Positions 25,810-33,989 of a stretch of 60,557 nucleotides of DNA are shown piece by piece. Where the stretch lies: positions 1-60,557 of the forward strand of contig NZ_RHNX01000017.1 in NCBI RefSeq assembly GCF_003946335.1, read 5' to 3'. Under the pieces are notes generated by a model. It was not told the origin of the DNA. It made no database searches and saw only the letters and a list, made by a program, of their open reading frames with translations. Each line of letters starts with the position of its first letter. Position 1 is the stretch's first letter. The DNA is from Levilactobacillus fujinensis (GTDB lineage: Bacteria; Bacillota; Bacilli; Lactobacillales; Lactobacillaceae). Position numbers and translations under genes: made by a program.

Positions 25810-28575
25810 TTAAATCTCCGGAATATCCATTTCCTTAACCCGACCATGCCGGCGTGCATAGAACAGGACACACATCAGCGAGAAGATCAAGGTGACCGCG
25901 AACAGAACGGTCATTTCCGGTAATGCTGAGTGGCCGATCATCAGCGTTTCCCGTAACCCGCTGACCGAGTAGCTCATTGGCAGCCACGGGTGAATTGCCT
26001 GGAAGAAGCCATTGGTCAGCTGTAGCGGGTAGGTACCGGCCGAGCTGCCCAGTTGCAGTACCAGCAGGATCATGCTGAAGAACGCGCCGACCTTACCGAA
26101 GACTAGATTAAGCCAGTAGACGATGCTCATGAAGGCCGTTCCGGTGACGAGAATCATGCCAAATGTGGCCCATGGATGGATTGGCGCCAGGCCATCGACG
26201 CCCGCCATGAATGCCGTCATGAAGAGAGCCTCGCCCAGAACGAAGGCGTTCATGATCGATGACTTGCCGAGCCACCACCCCCAGCCGGTCCGCGGGTATT
26301 TACGCGGTGTATACATATCAAACATCAGGTTGAATGCCAGCGCGCCAACGAACAGAGAGACCGACATCATGTACGGCGCCATACCAGTCCCGTTGTTTTG
26401 GGCATCGTCATGGTCGCTATGCGTGGTAGTGGTTGGATTGGCAAATTGCCGGTACGTCAGCTGCGATGGGTGAACGGTGGCCTGTTTGCTGGCAGTCTTC
26501 AGTGAGGACGCCAGCTTAGCGTTGCCGTTAGTGACGGTGGTCGCCCCCGTGGTGGCTTGGTTGGCACCAGTTGTGAGTGTCGTCGCCCCGGCTGTGAGCT
26601 GACCACTACCGGTCGCGGCCGTCTGCATGGCGTTGGTCAGCTGCGGACCACTGGTTGCCAGAGTGGTGAGACCACTGGTCAGCGTGTTTGCCCCGGTTGC
26701 CAGTTGGGAAATGCCCTGTTTGAGCTGGGGTGTCTTACCATTCAACGTGTTCAGTCCAGTTGACAAGGCCGTCGCGCCACTGGTTAAGGCGGTATTCTTG
26801 GCGATTAGACGTTGCGTACCGCCGGCAAGTTGCCTGCTGCCACTTACGAGTTGTGCCGTTCCTTGTGAGAGGCTACCACTCTTCGTTGCCAGTTGTTGCG
26901 TGCCGGTTGCGAGGTGGGTCGCCCCCGTGGTGAGCTGCGATAGACCACCCGTTAAGGCCGATGTTTTACTATTGAGCGTGGTTAGGCCCGTGCTCAGGTC
27001 GCTCAGCGATTGGTTAGCTTGTTGCAGACCCGACGTTAGACTTTGGGCACCGGTCGTCAGGGTACCGAGGCTGCTGGTAAGCTGGTTTTGTGCCGTGGCA
27101 GCAGTGTTCAGGTCGTTCTGAAGCGTGGTCAACGCATCGGTTGAGGTATCGAGCGTGCTAAGGGCACTGCTGAGCTGTTTCGCTGCCGTTTGCGCTGCGG
27201 TCAGCGCAGCGTGACTGTCGTTGCCACTGACGGCTTTGAGTATCGCTGCCTTCTGCGTAGCGGTCAACCTTTGGGCATCCGCCGCTGCGGCCACCTTGCT
27301 CTGGAGGTCGTTTGCCTGATTGGCCGTGGCTAGGGTAGTCAGGGCTGTTTGAAGCTGGCTGGCGTCGTTCTTCACCGCCGTCGTGCTCTGCGCGCTTTCG
27401 GTAAGCTTACCGACTGCAGATTTGAGCGCGTCCTGCTGACTTTGGGAGGTCTTTAGTCCTTCCTGAACCTGCTGTAGGCCACTAGTGAGGGCCGTGCTGC
27501 CGCTGAGAAGCTGGTTAAATTTGCTGGCGAGCTGCTGGCCGCCGTTGGCTAGGGTCGTGATACTGCCAGTCAGCTGGCCGGTGTTCGTATTGAGCGTCGT
27601 TAAATTTGAGCTAAGTTGTTGCGTACCGGTATTTGTGGCGGCAATCCCGCTGACGACCTTTTGCGTACCGGTGTTTACCGTTTGACTGCCACCGGCTAGT
27701 TTACCGGCCGCCGTATTGATTGTGCTGGCGCCTTGCGTGTAGGCGGTCACGCCACTGCTGACCTGTTGGCCGCCGTTGGCCAGTTGTTGGATACCACTGA
27801 TCAGTTGATTGGATTGGCTGAGCAATTGGTCAAGACCGGTACTCAGTTGGCGACTTCCAGTCTGGGCCTGACGTACGCCACTAACGTAATCGTTGAGCTT
27901 ACTGGTAATGGTGTGTTCGCCGTTGGTCAGCTTTACGCTACTGGCGGTCAGGGTGGTTAACCCCTGCGCGATTTTCCGGTCGGCGGTGGTCAACTTTTGG
28001 CTGCCAGTCGCCAGCTGTTGGCTCCCTTTTCCTGCGGTAGCTAGTCCGGTTCCCATCTTCTTAATCGATGTAAATAGGGTGTGGGCGTAGCTCTTGGTCA
28101 CTTGTTCACTAACGGATTGGGCAGCGGACTTGGCAGCCGTGGCCGTCAGTTTGGACGCCGTGTAGTTGTGACCCGCACTGGTCTGGTAGTGCAACACCAT
28201 CTGCTGCGGCGTCTTTGCCATCAGCGTGGTCGCGTTATACGAGAAGTTACGAGGAATCGTAATCACCATGTAGTATTTACCAGCGACCAGCCCCCGTTCG
28301 GCCGCTCGTTTCGTGGTGACCGGCTTGAATTTCATCGCGGTCGAGGTTTTCAAATTCTGGGTGAGGTCTTTCCCCGCCGCCAAATGGGTACCCTGATAGG
28401 TGACCGGTCGATCCTGATTGACCACGGCAACTGGCAGGTCAGCTAACTTACCATAGGGATCCCACAATGACTTCAAAAACGTAACGGCGTAGATGGATGG
28501 AATCAACATGACCACCACCAACACCACGAGTAAAAATTTGTGCTTGATTAAATACCGCCATTCTGCGTGAATCAT
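25810..28575 (-). CDS. YhgE/Pip-family membrane protein with long repetitive ectodomain, 921 aa
   Basis: ATG 28575 is chosen over an upstream frame opening at 28680 because GGGGGAG precedes it and the protein then starts with MIHAEWRYLIKHKF. One transmembrane segment follows (about 12-30). The region of roughly 600 residues after that is built of degenerate repeats rich in Thr, Ser, Gly, Gln and Leu (LATGSQ, LTSGL, TTLN types) that likely form a long helical stalk. Five or six membrane segments lie at the C-terminus, in the ABC-2-like Pip domain. Relatives include phage infection protein Pip and type VII secretion-linked proteins. It is divergent from a TetR regulator, which likely represses it. 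Confidence 0.87.
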   Translation of the reverse strand: MIHAEWRYLIKHKFLLVVLVVVMLIPSIYAVTFLKSLWDPYGKLADLPVAVVNQDRPVTYQGTHLAAGKDLTQNLKTSTAMKFKPVTTKRAAERGLVAGKYYMVITIPRNFSYNATTLMAKTPQQMVLHYQTSAGHNYTASKLTATAAKSAAQSVSEQVTKSYAHTLFTSIKKMGTGLATAGKGSQQLATGSQKLTTADRKIAQGLTTLTASSVKLTNGEHTITSKLNDYVSGVRQAQTGSRQLSTGLDQLLSQSNQLISGIQQLANGGQQVSSGVTAYTQGASTINTAAGKLAGGSQTVNTGTQKVVSGIAATNTGTQQLSSNLTTLNTNTGQLTGSITTLANGGQQLASKFNQLLSGSTALTSGLQQVQEGLKTSQSQQDALKSAVGKLTESAQSTTAVKNDASQLQTALTTLATANQANDLQSKVAAAADAQRLTATQKAAILKAVSGNDSHAALTAAQTAAKQLSSALSTLDTSTDALTTLQNDLNTAATAQNQLTSSLGTLTTGAQSLTSGLQQANQSLSDLSTGLTTLNSKTSALTGGLSQLTTGATHLATGTQQLATKSGSLSQGTAQLVSGSRQLAGGTQRLIAKNTALTSGATALSTGLNTLNGKTPQLKQGISQLATGANTLTSGLTTLATSGPQLTNAMQTAATGSGQLTAGATTLTTGANQATTGATTVTNGNAKLASSLKTASKQATVHPSQLTYRQFANPTTTTHSDHDDAQNNGTGMAPYMMSVSLFVGALAFNLMFDMYTPRKYPRTGWGWWLGKSSIMNAFVLGEALFMTAFMAGVDGLAPIHPWATFGMILVTGTAFMSIVYWLNLVFGKVGAFFSMILLVLQLGSSAGTYPLQLTNGFFQAIHPWLPMSYSVSGLRETLMIGHSALPEMTVLFAVTLIFSLMCVLFYARRHGRVKEMDIPEI

Positions 28576-28607
28576 CGGCGACTCCCCCCATTCTATGGTA
28601 TCCTGTG

Positions 28608-28635
28608 AGCATAAATAGACCTCACATGTGGTCAA
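28608..28635 (-). promoter_or_regulatory. Promoter of the YhgE/Pip gene
   Basis: On the minus strand, TTGACC (28630-28635), a 16-bp spacer and TATGCT (28608-28613). CTGTGAG and CTCACATG flank or overlap it as an imperfect inverted repeat, a likely TetR operator. Confidence 0.65.
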
Positions 28636-28734
28636 ATAATACCGAGTCCGGTACTGAACGTCCACAACAAATAAGGGCAACTTGAGGATTAAGCCGCAGG
28701 TTCACCACATCTGGGGTCTAACAGGGGGAATTTG

Positions 28735-29313
28735 ATGACGGATCGACGAGTTATCCGAACTAACGAAGCACTGCGAGCGGCCTTCAGAAAGCTGGCTCAG
28801 CAGTACCGCTTTCACGAAATCACCGTGCAACAGCTGACCGATGAAGCCAATATCAATCGGAAAACATTCTATCTACATTTCGACTCGATCAACGACTTGG
28901 CCGATAGTTTTACGGCGGAAATCGCCGACCAATTACTTAACTTACTCTTACGGGAACCAGCGAATCATGACCCACTCAACCACTCTGGTGTTTGGTTCGA
29001 CCGGCTGAGCGTGTTCTTTGACCAGGCGCCCAAATTCTATACGTTCGTGTTAACTTCAGATGATTACAGTTTCCTATCACGGCGGGTAAAGAAACGGGTC
29101 GTGACGGGACTAGCAGCCAACTTCCAAACGGATTACCAGCTCAGTGAACTCGACGCGCAAATTGGCGTGAACTTTCTGATCAACAGTACGTTGACACTGT
29201 TTCGGCTCTACATCACGGGGGAGTTAGCCATGTCTAAGACGGAATTTCGTCAACGGGTGATGGCACTGGATTTGAACGGATTACGGGGATTCTTGCAGAC
29301 GGTAAAGGGTTGA
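28735..29313 (+). CDS. TetR-family regulator, 192 aa
   Basis: The N-terminal TetR helix-turn-helix (HEITVQQLTDEANINRKTFY, then LHFDSINDL) is followed by a helical ligand domain of normal length. ATG 28735 has GGGGGAA six bases upstream; a TTG one codon earlier is less likely. It is divergent from the YhgE/Pip gene and probably controls it and itself. The inducer is unknown. Confidence 0.87.
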   Translation: MTDRRVIRTNEALRAAFRKLAQQYRFHEITVQQLTDEANINRKTFYLHFDSINDLADSFTAEIADQLLNLLLREPANHDPLNHSGVWFDRLSVFFDQAPKFYTFVLTSDDYSFLSRRVKKRVVTGLAANFQTDYQLSELDAQIGVNFLINSTLTLFRLYITGELAMSKTEFRQRVMALDLNGLRGFLQTVKG

Positions 29314-29321
29314 GGCCTAAA

Positions 29322-29440
29322 AACAGCAATACTGAGACTAAAATTAGGTAACCTAGGCCAGTCAGCACCTTACCGACCGGAGTGCGGTTAGCGATGATAA
29401 TTCTTACTGTTGCAAGAACGACGCGAATAGAGCTGGTAAA
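29322..29440 (+). repeat. Chimeric C/B intergenic repeat, forward orientation
   Basis: The C start (ATACTGAGACTAAAATTAGG, CACCTTACCGACCGG) runs directly into the B end (CCGGAGTGCGG, TTACTGTTGCAAGAACGACG). Confidence 0.7.
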
Positions 29441-29447
29441 ATAACGT

Positions 29448-29482
29448 CAAAAAGACCGCTGACGACTTGTCGGCGATCTTAT
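29448..29482 (-). terminator. Terminator of yaaA, overlapping its stop codon
   Basis: On the minus strand, AAGATCGCC pairs with GCGGTCTT (one-sided wobble), followed by TTTT. The stem begins within the stop codon region. Confidence 0.75.
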
Positions 29483-30225
29483 TTTTGGTAAATAAAGACA
29501 ATTTCACTTGGTGTTGAATGGGTTGGCGAGAATAGCCAATCGGGGTGGTCGAAGTTTTTAATTGCGGCAATCGTCGTGGCTTGGTGTTCGGCCAGGAAGC
29601 GGACCATTTCACCGCGCGCCATCTTGGCTAGCGTGGCTTTGGTTTTAAGTTTACCAGCAACCAGACTAGCGAAAACGACCGTGATGAACGGTTGCTGTGG
29701 CCGCAGGTAAGGTTGAATCGTCTTGGCATACTCCTGTGAGGCCAGGTTAACGATGGGCTCGATGGTTGGCGTGAGTGCTTGGTACAGACTGTCTTGCCAA
29801 AAGGCATATAGGTTAGGTTTGCCGGCAATCGGCAACTTGGCCTGCATTTCCAAGCGGTAGGGAACAATGCCGTCAAAGGGTCGCAAAATACCGTAAAACC
29901 CGGAGAGGATACGCAGGTTGGCCCGCACGTAGTTCAACGCCGGGGTGGTAAACAGGTCTGGGGCCATGTATTGATACTGGATACCGGAAAAGGCGAGTAG
30001 CGCCGGTGTTAGTTGGCGAGTGAGATCGAGTCGCTGTAACCAGTCGTAATTAGGTTGGGCGAGCTTATCGCTACAGTGCCAGAGTGTTTTGGCTTGAATA
30101 TAGCTCAGTTGCCGAAGTTCGGCCAGGATTTTTTGCGTTTGTGCTAAGTATTTAGGGGTGTCTTCGCAGCCGAAAGTATCGGTGTCGACGACCATTTTTT
30201 TAGCTGGCGCGATGATGATTTTCAA
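29479..30225 (-). CDS. yaaA: YaaA (UPF0246) peroxide-stress protein, 248 aa
   Basis: The protein starts MKIIIAPAKKM and carries SGFYGILRPFDGIVPYRLEM in the middle, the hallmark of the YaaA/DUF328 family. Length matches the family (about 250). In E. coli YaaA lowers free iron and protects DNA during peroxide stress; a similar role is inferred. The start is TTG 30225 with AAAGGAG eight bases upstream. A perfect parS site lies 31 bases before the start. Confidence 0.88.
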   Translation of the reverse strand: MKIIIAPAKKMVVDTDTFGCEDTPKYLAQTQKILAELRQLSYIQAKTLWHCSDKLAQPNYDWLQRLDLTRQLTPALLAFSGIQYQYMAPDLFTTPALNYVRANLRILSGFYGILRPFDGIVPYRLEMQAKLPIAGKPNLYAFWQDSLYQALTPTIEPIVNLASQEYAKTIQPYLRPQQPFITVVFASLVAGKLKTKATLAKMARGEMVRFLAEHQATTIAAIKNFDHPDWLFSPTHSTPSEIVFIYQK

Positions 30226-30255
30226 GCGGGAGGCTCCTTTCGGGGGAGAAACTGA

Positions 30256-30271
30256 TGTTTCACGTGAAACA
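30256..30271. promoter_or_regulatory. parS site 4 (perfect)
   Basis: TGTTTCACGTGAAACA is an exact match to the conserved bacterial parS sequence. It lies between yaaA and a GNAT gene. Confidence 0.92.
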
Positions 30272-30285
30272 AATCGACTTTAAAA

Positions 30286-30756
30286 TTAGAATAATTTTTC
30301 CAAACGGTAGAGTTGTTCGTCGTCTACCTGCTCATGGCCAGCTTTGAACTGATATCCCATTTTTTGGTAAAACCCCAAAGCCGTGATGGAAGCCGGGATT
30401 TCCACTCGCTCGGCGCGTTGAAAGTAGGAATCGTGTTCCAGGGTGGAGATGATTAGACGACCAATTCCCTGACCCTGATAGATAGGGAGGACGAAAATGT
30501 CGAAGAGACTAAATTCCGTGGAGCTGCCCCAGTAGGAGCCAATGGCGCCGGTGCCGACGATGCAAGCGGCGTCACAAACGACGTAGAAGTGCGTCTGCTG
30601 TGCCTTTTCTAGAAAGAATCTTGGTGTGAGTCTTTGAATGGTGTGTTCGATGTAAGCTTCGGTATAATCTTGACGGTTGGTCGTCCGAAGCGTTTTCGCA
30701 ACGACTTGGGCAACTGCGGCTGCGTCTGTGGGAACGAAACGGCGGATAGTCAACAT
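30286..30756 (-). CDS. GNAT-family N-acetyltransferase, 156 aa
   Basis: The acetyl-CoA-binding motif VLPIYQGQGIGRLIISTLE and the closing GFYQKMGYQF segment are typical of GNAT enzymes. ATG 30756 is preferred because AGGAAG lies eight bases upstream; the frame extends three codons further. The substrate is unknown. About 40 bases upstream of its start is the terminator of a probable small RNA, which could also act as a leader attenuator for this gene. Confidence 0.85.
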   Translation of the reverse strand: MLTIRRFVPTDAAAVAQVVAKTLRTTNRQDYTEAYIEHTIQRLTPRFFLEKAQQTHFYVVCDAACIVGTGAIGSYWGSSTEFSLFDIFVLPIYQGQGIGRLIISTLEHDSYFQRAERVEIPASITALGFYQKMGYQFKAGHEQVDDEQLYRLEKLF

Positions 30757-30796
30757 GAGCAACACTTCCTTTTTTTACAGAATAGCATTTTAAGTC

Positions 30797-30899
30797 AAAA
30801 AAAACAGCCCCGCGCAGAACGCGAGACTGAAGTGGTGAGGTGCGGCGACCTTCGGAATGCTTGCGCACCGATCGCGTACCCCCACCTTGGTTTGGCACC
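30797..30899 (-). ncRNA. Candidate structured small RNA, about 100 nt
   Basis: On the minus strand, TTGACT (30930-30935), an 18-bp spacer and GATACT (30906-30911, with an upstream TG) predict a start near 30899. The transcript would open with GTGGTGCC, whose GTGGTG pairs with CACCAC about 60 nt later. An inner stem GGTGCG/CGCACC follows. It ends in a terminator AGTCTCGCG/CGCGGGGCT plus eight T. No open frame is present. It does not carry the GGAA/AGCAG motif of SRP RNA. It could be a stand-alone sRNA or the attenuator leader of the GNAT gene. Confidence 0.55.
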
Positions 30900-30942
30900 A
30901 CGAGTAGTATCGCACGCCAGGCTAAGGTAAGTCAAGTAGAAG

Positions 30943-31112
30943 AGAGTGGGACAGAAGGCGATTAGCTGGCGAGCATTAAGGCTGATAACCGAATAATCCC
31001 GGGCTTGGATTATTTGGTTATCAGTTTTAAGCGGAGTCAGCTGCCTTATGTCCCCCGTTTCAGCAATGTAAACTCGGAGATACCAAAGGAGTCTGGAGTT
31101 TTGTCCCAGCCA
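30943..31112 (+). repeat. A-type repeat with palindromic core, forward orientation
   Basis: It is closely similar to the copy at 23701 (GATAACCGAATAATCCCGGG, then GGATTATTTGGTTATCAG). Its terminator stem is damaged (AAAGGAGTCTGGAG then GTCCCAGCC). It is the only full A copy not placed right behind a stop codon in its own orientation. Confidence 0.9.
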
Positions 31113-31190
31113 CTATGAAATAGCTGGTACTGCACGGTTAGTTGTGGAATAATTGGAGAAAAATGAATTAGCAAGGATGGTGAAGTTAGC

Positions 31191-32168
31191 ATGCGGGTAC
31201 AAGCAGTAACGGCAAATAATGCACTGATGCCGGTGTATTTCCAAGGCCGCTGGGTTGAAAAGACGATTTGTGGCCAACGAGTTATGTACAGTACAAATTT
31301 GGGTGCGGAGTTCTGGTTTCGCGTCGATCAGGCTAGTGTCGTGACGCTCAACATGCTAAATCTAGCTCAAGACGTGAGCGCGTGGATCGCAGTTCAAATC
31401 GATGGCCTACCGTATCAACGAATGGCGGTCAAAACGTTGCCGTGGCGCCTGAACCTGGACGGGCATCAGCACGTGATTCGGGTGGTCATGAGTGGCAATA
31501 CGGATGCAGATCCGCTATGGGCGACCGATGCTGGCTTCGCCGTACAGTCGGTGCGGAGCGATGGTGAGTTGCAGGCGGTCCGACCGGGTCAGCATAGCAT
31601 TACGTTTATTGGTGATTCGATAACGGCAGGATGCTGGGTGATTCCAGGGCGCCACGCCGCGGTGGATTATCGCGCGGAGGCCAACTATGCCGCCATTGCC
31701 AGTGACCTGTTGGGGCTACGTGATGTCCGGGTGGCCTACAGCGCGGCCGGTGTGTCTTGGCCGGGAACTGGTGGTGTGCCGCCACTGCCGCAGGTGTTGA
31801 CGGCGATCGACGACCGAACGTCATGGCAACCAGAGCAAACGGACCTGGTTGTGGTCAATGTGGGGACGAATGATCGACGAATTACAGTTGCGGCCTTCGA
31901 ACCACTATTTGAACAATTTTTGCGGCAGATTCAAAACCTGTACCCGCTGAGTCGCGTGGCAGTAATGGTGCCGTTCAATCAGCGTTTTGCTGCAGCGGTC
32001 TCAACGATAGCAATACAGGCGGGGGCCAACCTGATTACAACGGCCGACTGGCAACCATCCACGACTGACGGGGTTCACGTGGATACGGCGGGGTCACAGT
32101 TGGCGGGTCATAAATTAGCAGAGAAATTACGCGAATTATATCCCGATTTATTAATATCAAATAATTAA
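31191..32168 (+). CDS. SGNH/GDSL esterase with N-terminal beta domain (CE2-like), 325 aa
   Basis: The C-terminal SGNH hydrolase has GDSIT at 141-145 (nucleophile Ser 143), GTND at 225-228 and the catalytic DGVH at 293-296. The first 130 residues form a beta-rich domain, as in carbohydrate esterase family 2 acetyl esterases. No signal peptide is present, so it should act inside the cell on acetylated sugars or oligosaccharides taken up by the bacterium. ATG 31191 has GGTGA upstream. The gene stands alone, and substrate is inference. Confidence 0.83.
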   Translation: MRVQAVTANNALMPVYFQGRWVEKTICGQRVMYSTNLGAEFWFRVDQASVVTLNMLNLAQDVSAWIAVQIDGLPYQRMAVKTLPWRLNLDGHQHVIRVVMSGNTDADPLWATDAGFAVQSVRSDGELQAVRPGQHSITFIGDSITAGCWVIPGRHAAVDYRAEANYAAIASDLLGLRDVRVAYSAAGVSWPGTGGVPPLPQVLTAIDDRTSWQPEQTDLVVVNVGTNDRRITVAAFEPLFEQFLRQIQNLYPLSRVAVMVPFNQRFAAAVSTIAIQAGANLITTADWQPSTTDGVHVDTAGSQLAGHKLAEKLRELYPDLLISNN

Positions 32169-32194
32169 TTATTAATAACAAAGAAAACTTTAGT

Positions 32195-32698
32195 ATGCCA
32201 GAACAACCGCCAGTAGCAATGGCAATAACCATTAAACTTGAGGACGTGATACCCGCAGTTTGGTGGACACCTCTTGTGCCGAGTTCACTGCGTTATGACC
32301 AATTGCACGTCCTCCTGTAACTGACATTCAAGTGGGAAAATGAACATCTCTACCTGTTTCAACCCAAAGATAATCCGGATCGCGAACATGTCCCCGTGCC
32401 AGATGCTAATTCTATCAATGGGATGTTTGGCATTGAGGAGATTGGCACGAGCGAGGCTTATGGGACTTGGTCAACTGCCCCTGAATGAATTCAGTTAAAA
32501 CATGTGTTGACCTTTGACGAATCGGCTGGTCGAAAGTTACCGAGTTGTGTTCGGGAATCTGGTACGGTACCTGGAGAAGACGCGCGGAGCATCGATGAAG
32601 ATGTGTCGACAGCCTATTATCGATCGGCTACTAATGTTAGGCTTGAAAAATGGACGACAGCCGGGAATAACGTGCTGATTAACCTGAGTGATTATTGA
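32195..32698 (+). pseudogene. pRiA4b ORF-3-like gene with two in-frame stops
   Basis: One frame from ATG 32195 to TGA 32698 (168 codons) is broken by TAA at 32318-32320 and TGA at 32486-32488. The translated pieces read IKLEDVIPAVWWTPLVPSS, LRYDQLHVLL, stop, LTFKWENEHLYLF, and later LKHVLTFDESAGRKLP, which fits the plasmid pRiA4b ORF-3-like family. The stops fall where Gln (CAA) and Trp (TGG) would be expected. Parts of the family core seem missing as well. Confidence 0.6.
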
Positions 32699-32883
32699 AA
32701 AGTCGAAATAGTGGTCAGTCAGTGAAACAGTCACGAGTTCTACCAGGGTAATTGACGAATAAATCGGCTGGTTAGTTGCCCCAAAAATCCCTTGACGCGT
32801 AACGGATGAACGTGTAGTCTAGCTATTAAATGATAAAACAATTAGAATTCTCATTTATTTCAGAAGTAGAAGGAGTCTTGCGT

Positions 32884-33465
32884 GTGAAAGTCGAGAGTAA
32901 ACGGTGGTGGGTCGCCCCTTTTCGACCTAGTGAAACGTTTCGAACATCGCCCAATGTCATCACGTTTTTTATTGGGTGGGGAATTATTATTTTGCTATTA
33001 AATTTGAGCTTATTCACGAAACAAGGCTATACACCGGCCATTCCGACACCAATTCATTTTACGGGAAGCTCACTTTTAGATGCGAGCTGGGTCGGTCTAC
33101 GGTTCGTGGGGGTGCTGGCTCTATTCTCGATGTTACCAGTGAAGTGGCCGTTGGCGTTGCCGGTGATGTGGGGAATCAGTATCAGTGTAAGCAGTCTAGC
33201 ACAGTTGGGCCTGTCATTTAATGATGGGGTTGCTATCTTTTTGATGCGGATGCTATTGGTCGTCAGTCAATGGGGCATGCTGTACTGTGTCGTGCGGTTG
33301 ACCCGTGGAACGCAGCTGAGAACTAGAATGGTGGTTAGTGACCACTACATTATCCGGTGGGGAAACGCCTTTCTAACCAGTTGGCGACAAAATTGGGCTG
33401 GGGTCGTTGTGACGTTAGCCAGTTATATTTTAGCGCTAGCAGCATTGAATCCGTTGGCGTTGTGA
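32884..33465 (+). CDS. Membrane protein of unknown function, 193 aa
   Basis: Four hydrophobic segments (about residues 26-44, 63-84, 88-128 and 170-190) indicate a multi-pass membrane protein. I recognise no family. A longer frame begins with ATG 32830 but has no ribosome binding site, whereas AGAAGGAG lies eight bases before GTG 32884, which gives a basic start MKVESKRWW. It probably stands alone. Confidence 0.7.
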   Translation: MKVESKRWWVAPFRPSETFRTSPNVITFFIGWGIIILLLNLSLFTKQGYTPAIPTPIHFTGSSLLDASWVGLRFVGVLALFSMLPVKWPLALPVMWGISISVSSLAQLGLSFNDGVAIFLMRMLLVVSQWGMLYCVVRLTRGTQLRTRMVVSDHYIIRWGNAFLTSWRQNWAGVVVTLASYILALAALNPLAL

Positions 33466-33474
33466 GCAAATTGT

Positions 33475-33504
33475 TTGCGTTCAAAATACATAATTCGATA
33501 TACT
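33475..33504 (+). promoter_or_regulatory. Promoter of the small CsbD-like gene
   Basis: TTGCGT (33475-33480), an 18-bp spacer and TATACT (33499-33504), 53 bases before the start codon. Confidence 0.6.
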
Positions 33505-33556
33505 AATTGTCATAATAACTATTGTCTAAAGCAACTAATCTTAGGAGGCGAACCGC

Positions 33557-33811
33557 ATGAAAAATTTACTGTTAGGTGTTAGTTTAGCGGCTAACGTGGC
33601 GTTGGGTTACTTGCTGTTACAGGATAAGGAACAGTTGCAAGCGTTGCGCGCCCATGCTGATAGCGCTGCCGACAAGATGGTGGGTAAGGTGGAACAACTG
33701 AAAGGATCAGTCACTGATGATCCAGTTGAACGACTCAAAGGTAAATTTCACGAGGGTCGGGGCGAAGTTAAGGATGCCATCGAAGACGTTCGGGAAGATT
33801 TAGCAGAATAA
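33557..33811 (+). CDS. Small membrane-anchored CsbD/YtxH-like stress protein, 84 aa
   Basis: A hydrophobic N-terminus (residues 3-22) is followed by a charged helical part with VGKVEQLKGS and RLKGKFHEGRGEVKDAIED. The latter resembles CsbD general stress proteins, and the overall layout resembles YtxH. AGGAGG precedes the ATG. Its function is unknown beyond the likely stress link. It ends at a good terminator whose T run merges with a parS site. Confidence 0.72.
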   Translation: MKNLLLGVSLAANVALGYLLLQDKEQLQALRAHADSAADKMVGKVEQLKGSVTDDPVERLKGKFHEGRGEVKDAIEDVREDLAE

Positions 33812-33818
33812 GTTAGGT

Positions 33819-33852
33819 AGCGGCGCCAGAAGTGATTGGTGGCCGCTTTTTT
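33819..33852 (+). terminator. Rho-independent terminator
   Basis: AGCGGCGCCA pairs with TGGTGGCCGCT (with wobble), followed by TTTTTT. A parS site begins at its last T. Confidence 0.85.
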
Positions 33853-33867
33853 GTTTCACGTGGAACA
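33852..33867. promoter_or_regulatory. parS site 5
   Basis: TGTTTCACGTGGAACA differs from the consensus by one base and keeps the CACGTG centre. Confidence 0.88.
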
Positions 33868-33989
33868 AAAATACACTTATTTTTAAGTAATTAGAAAAAC
33901 AGTCAATATCAGTGACATCGGTTCATGCTATCTCCCAATCTAGACGTGTATAATAGATAGTGGAGTCTTAATTTAGATGAGGTGAGTTT

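Noticed and set aside
26627-27121. Long plus-strand frames antisense to the YhgE/Pip gene
   Set aside because: Produced by the repetitive codons of the real gene; no start signals and low-complexity translation.
30797-30899. SRP (4.5S/scRNA) RNA
   Set aside because: The size and hairpin form suggested it, but the conserved GGAA tetraloop with AGCAG bulge is missing, and the usual tadA/dnaX neighbours are absent.
31606-31824. Arg/Pro-rich antisense frame in the SGNH esterase gene
   Set aside because: A shadow of the real gene in another frame, without start signals.
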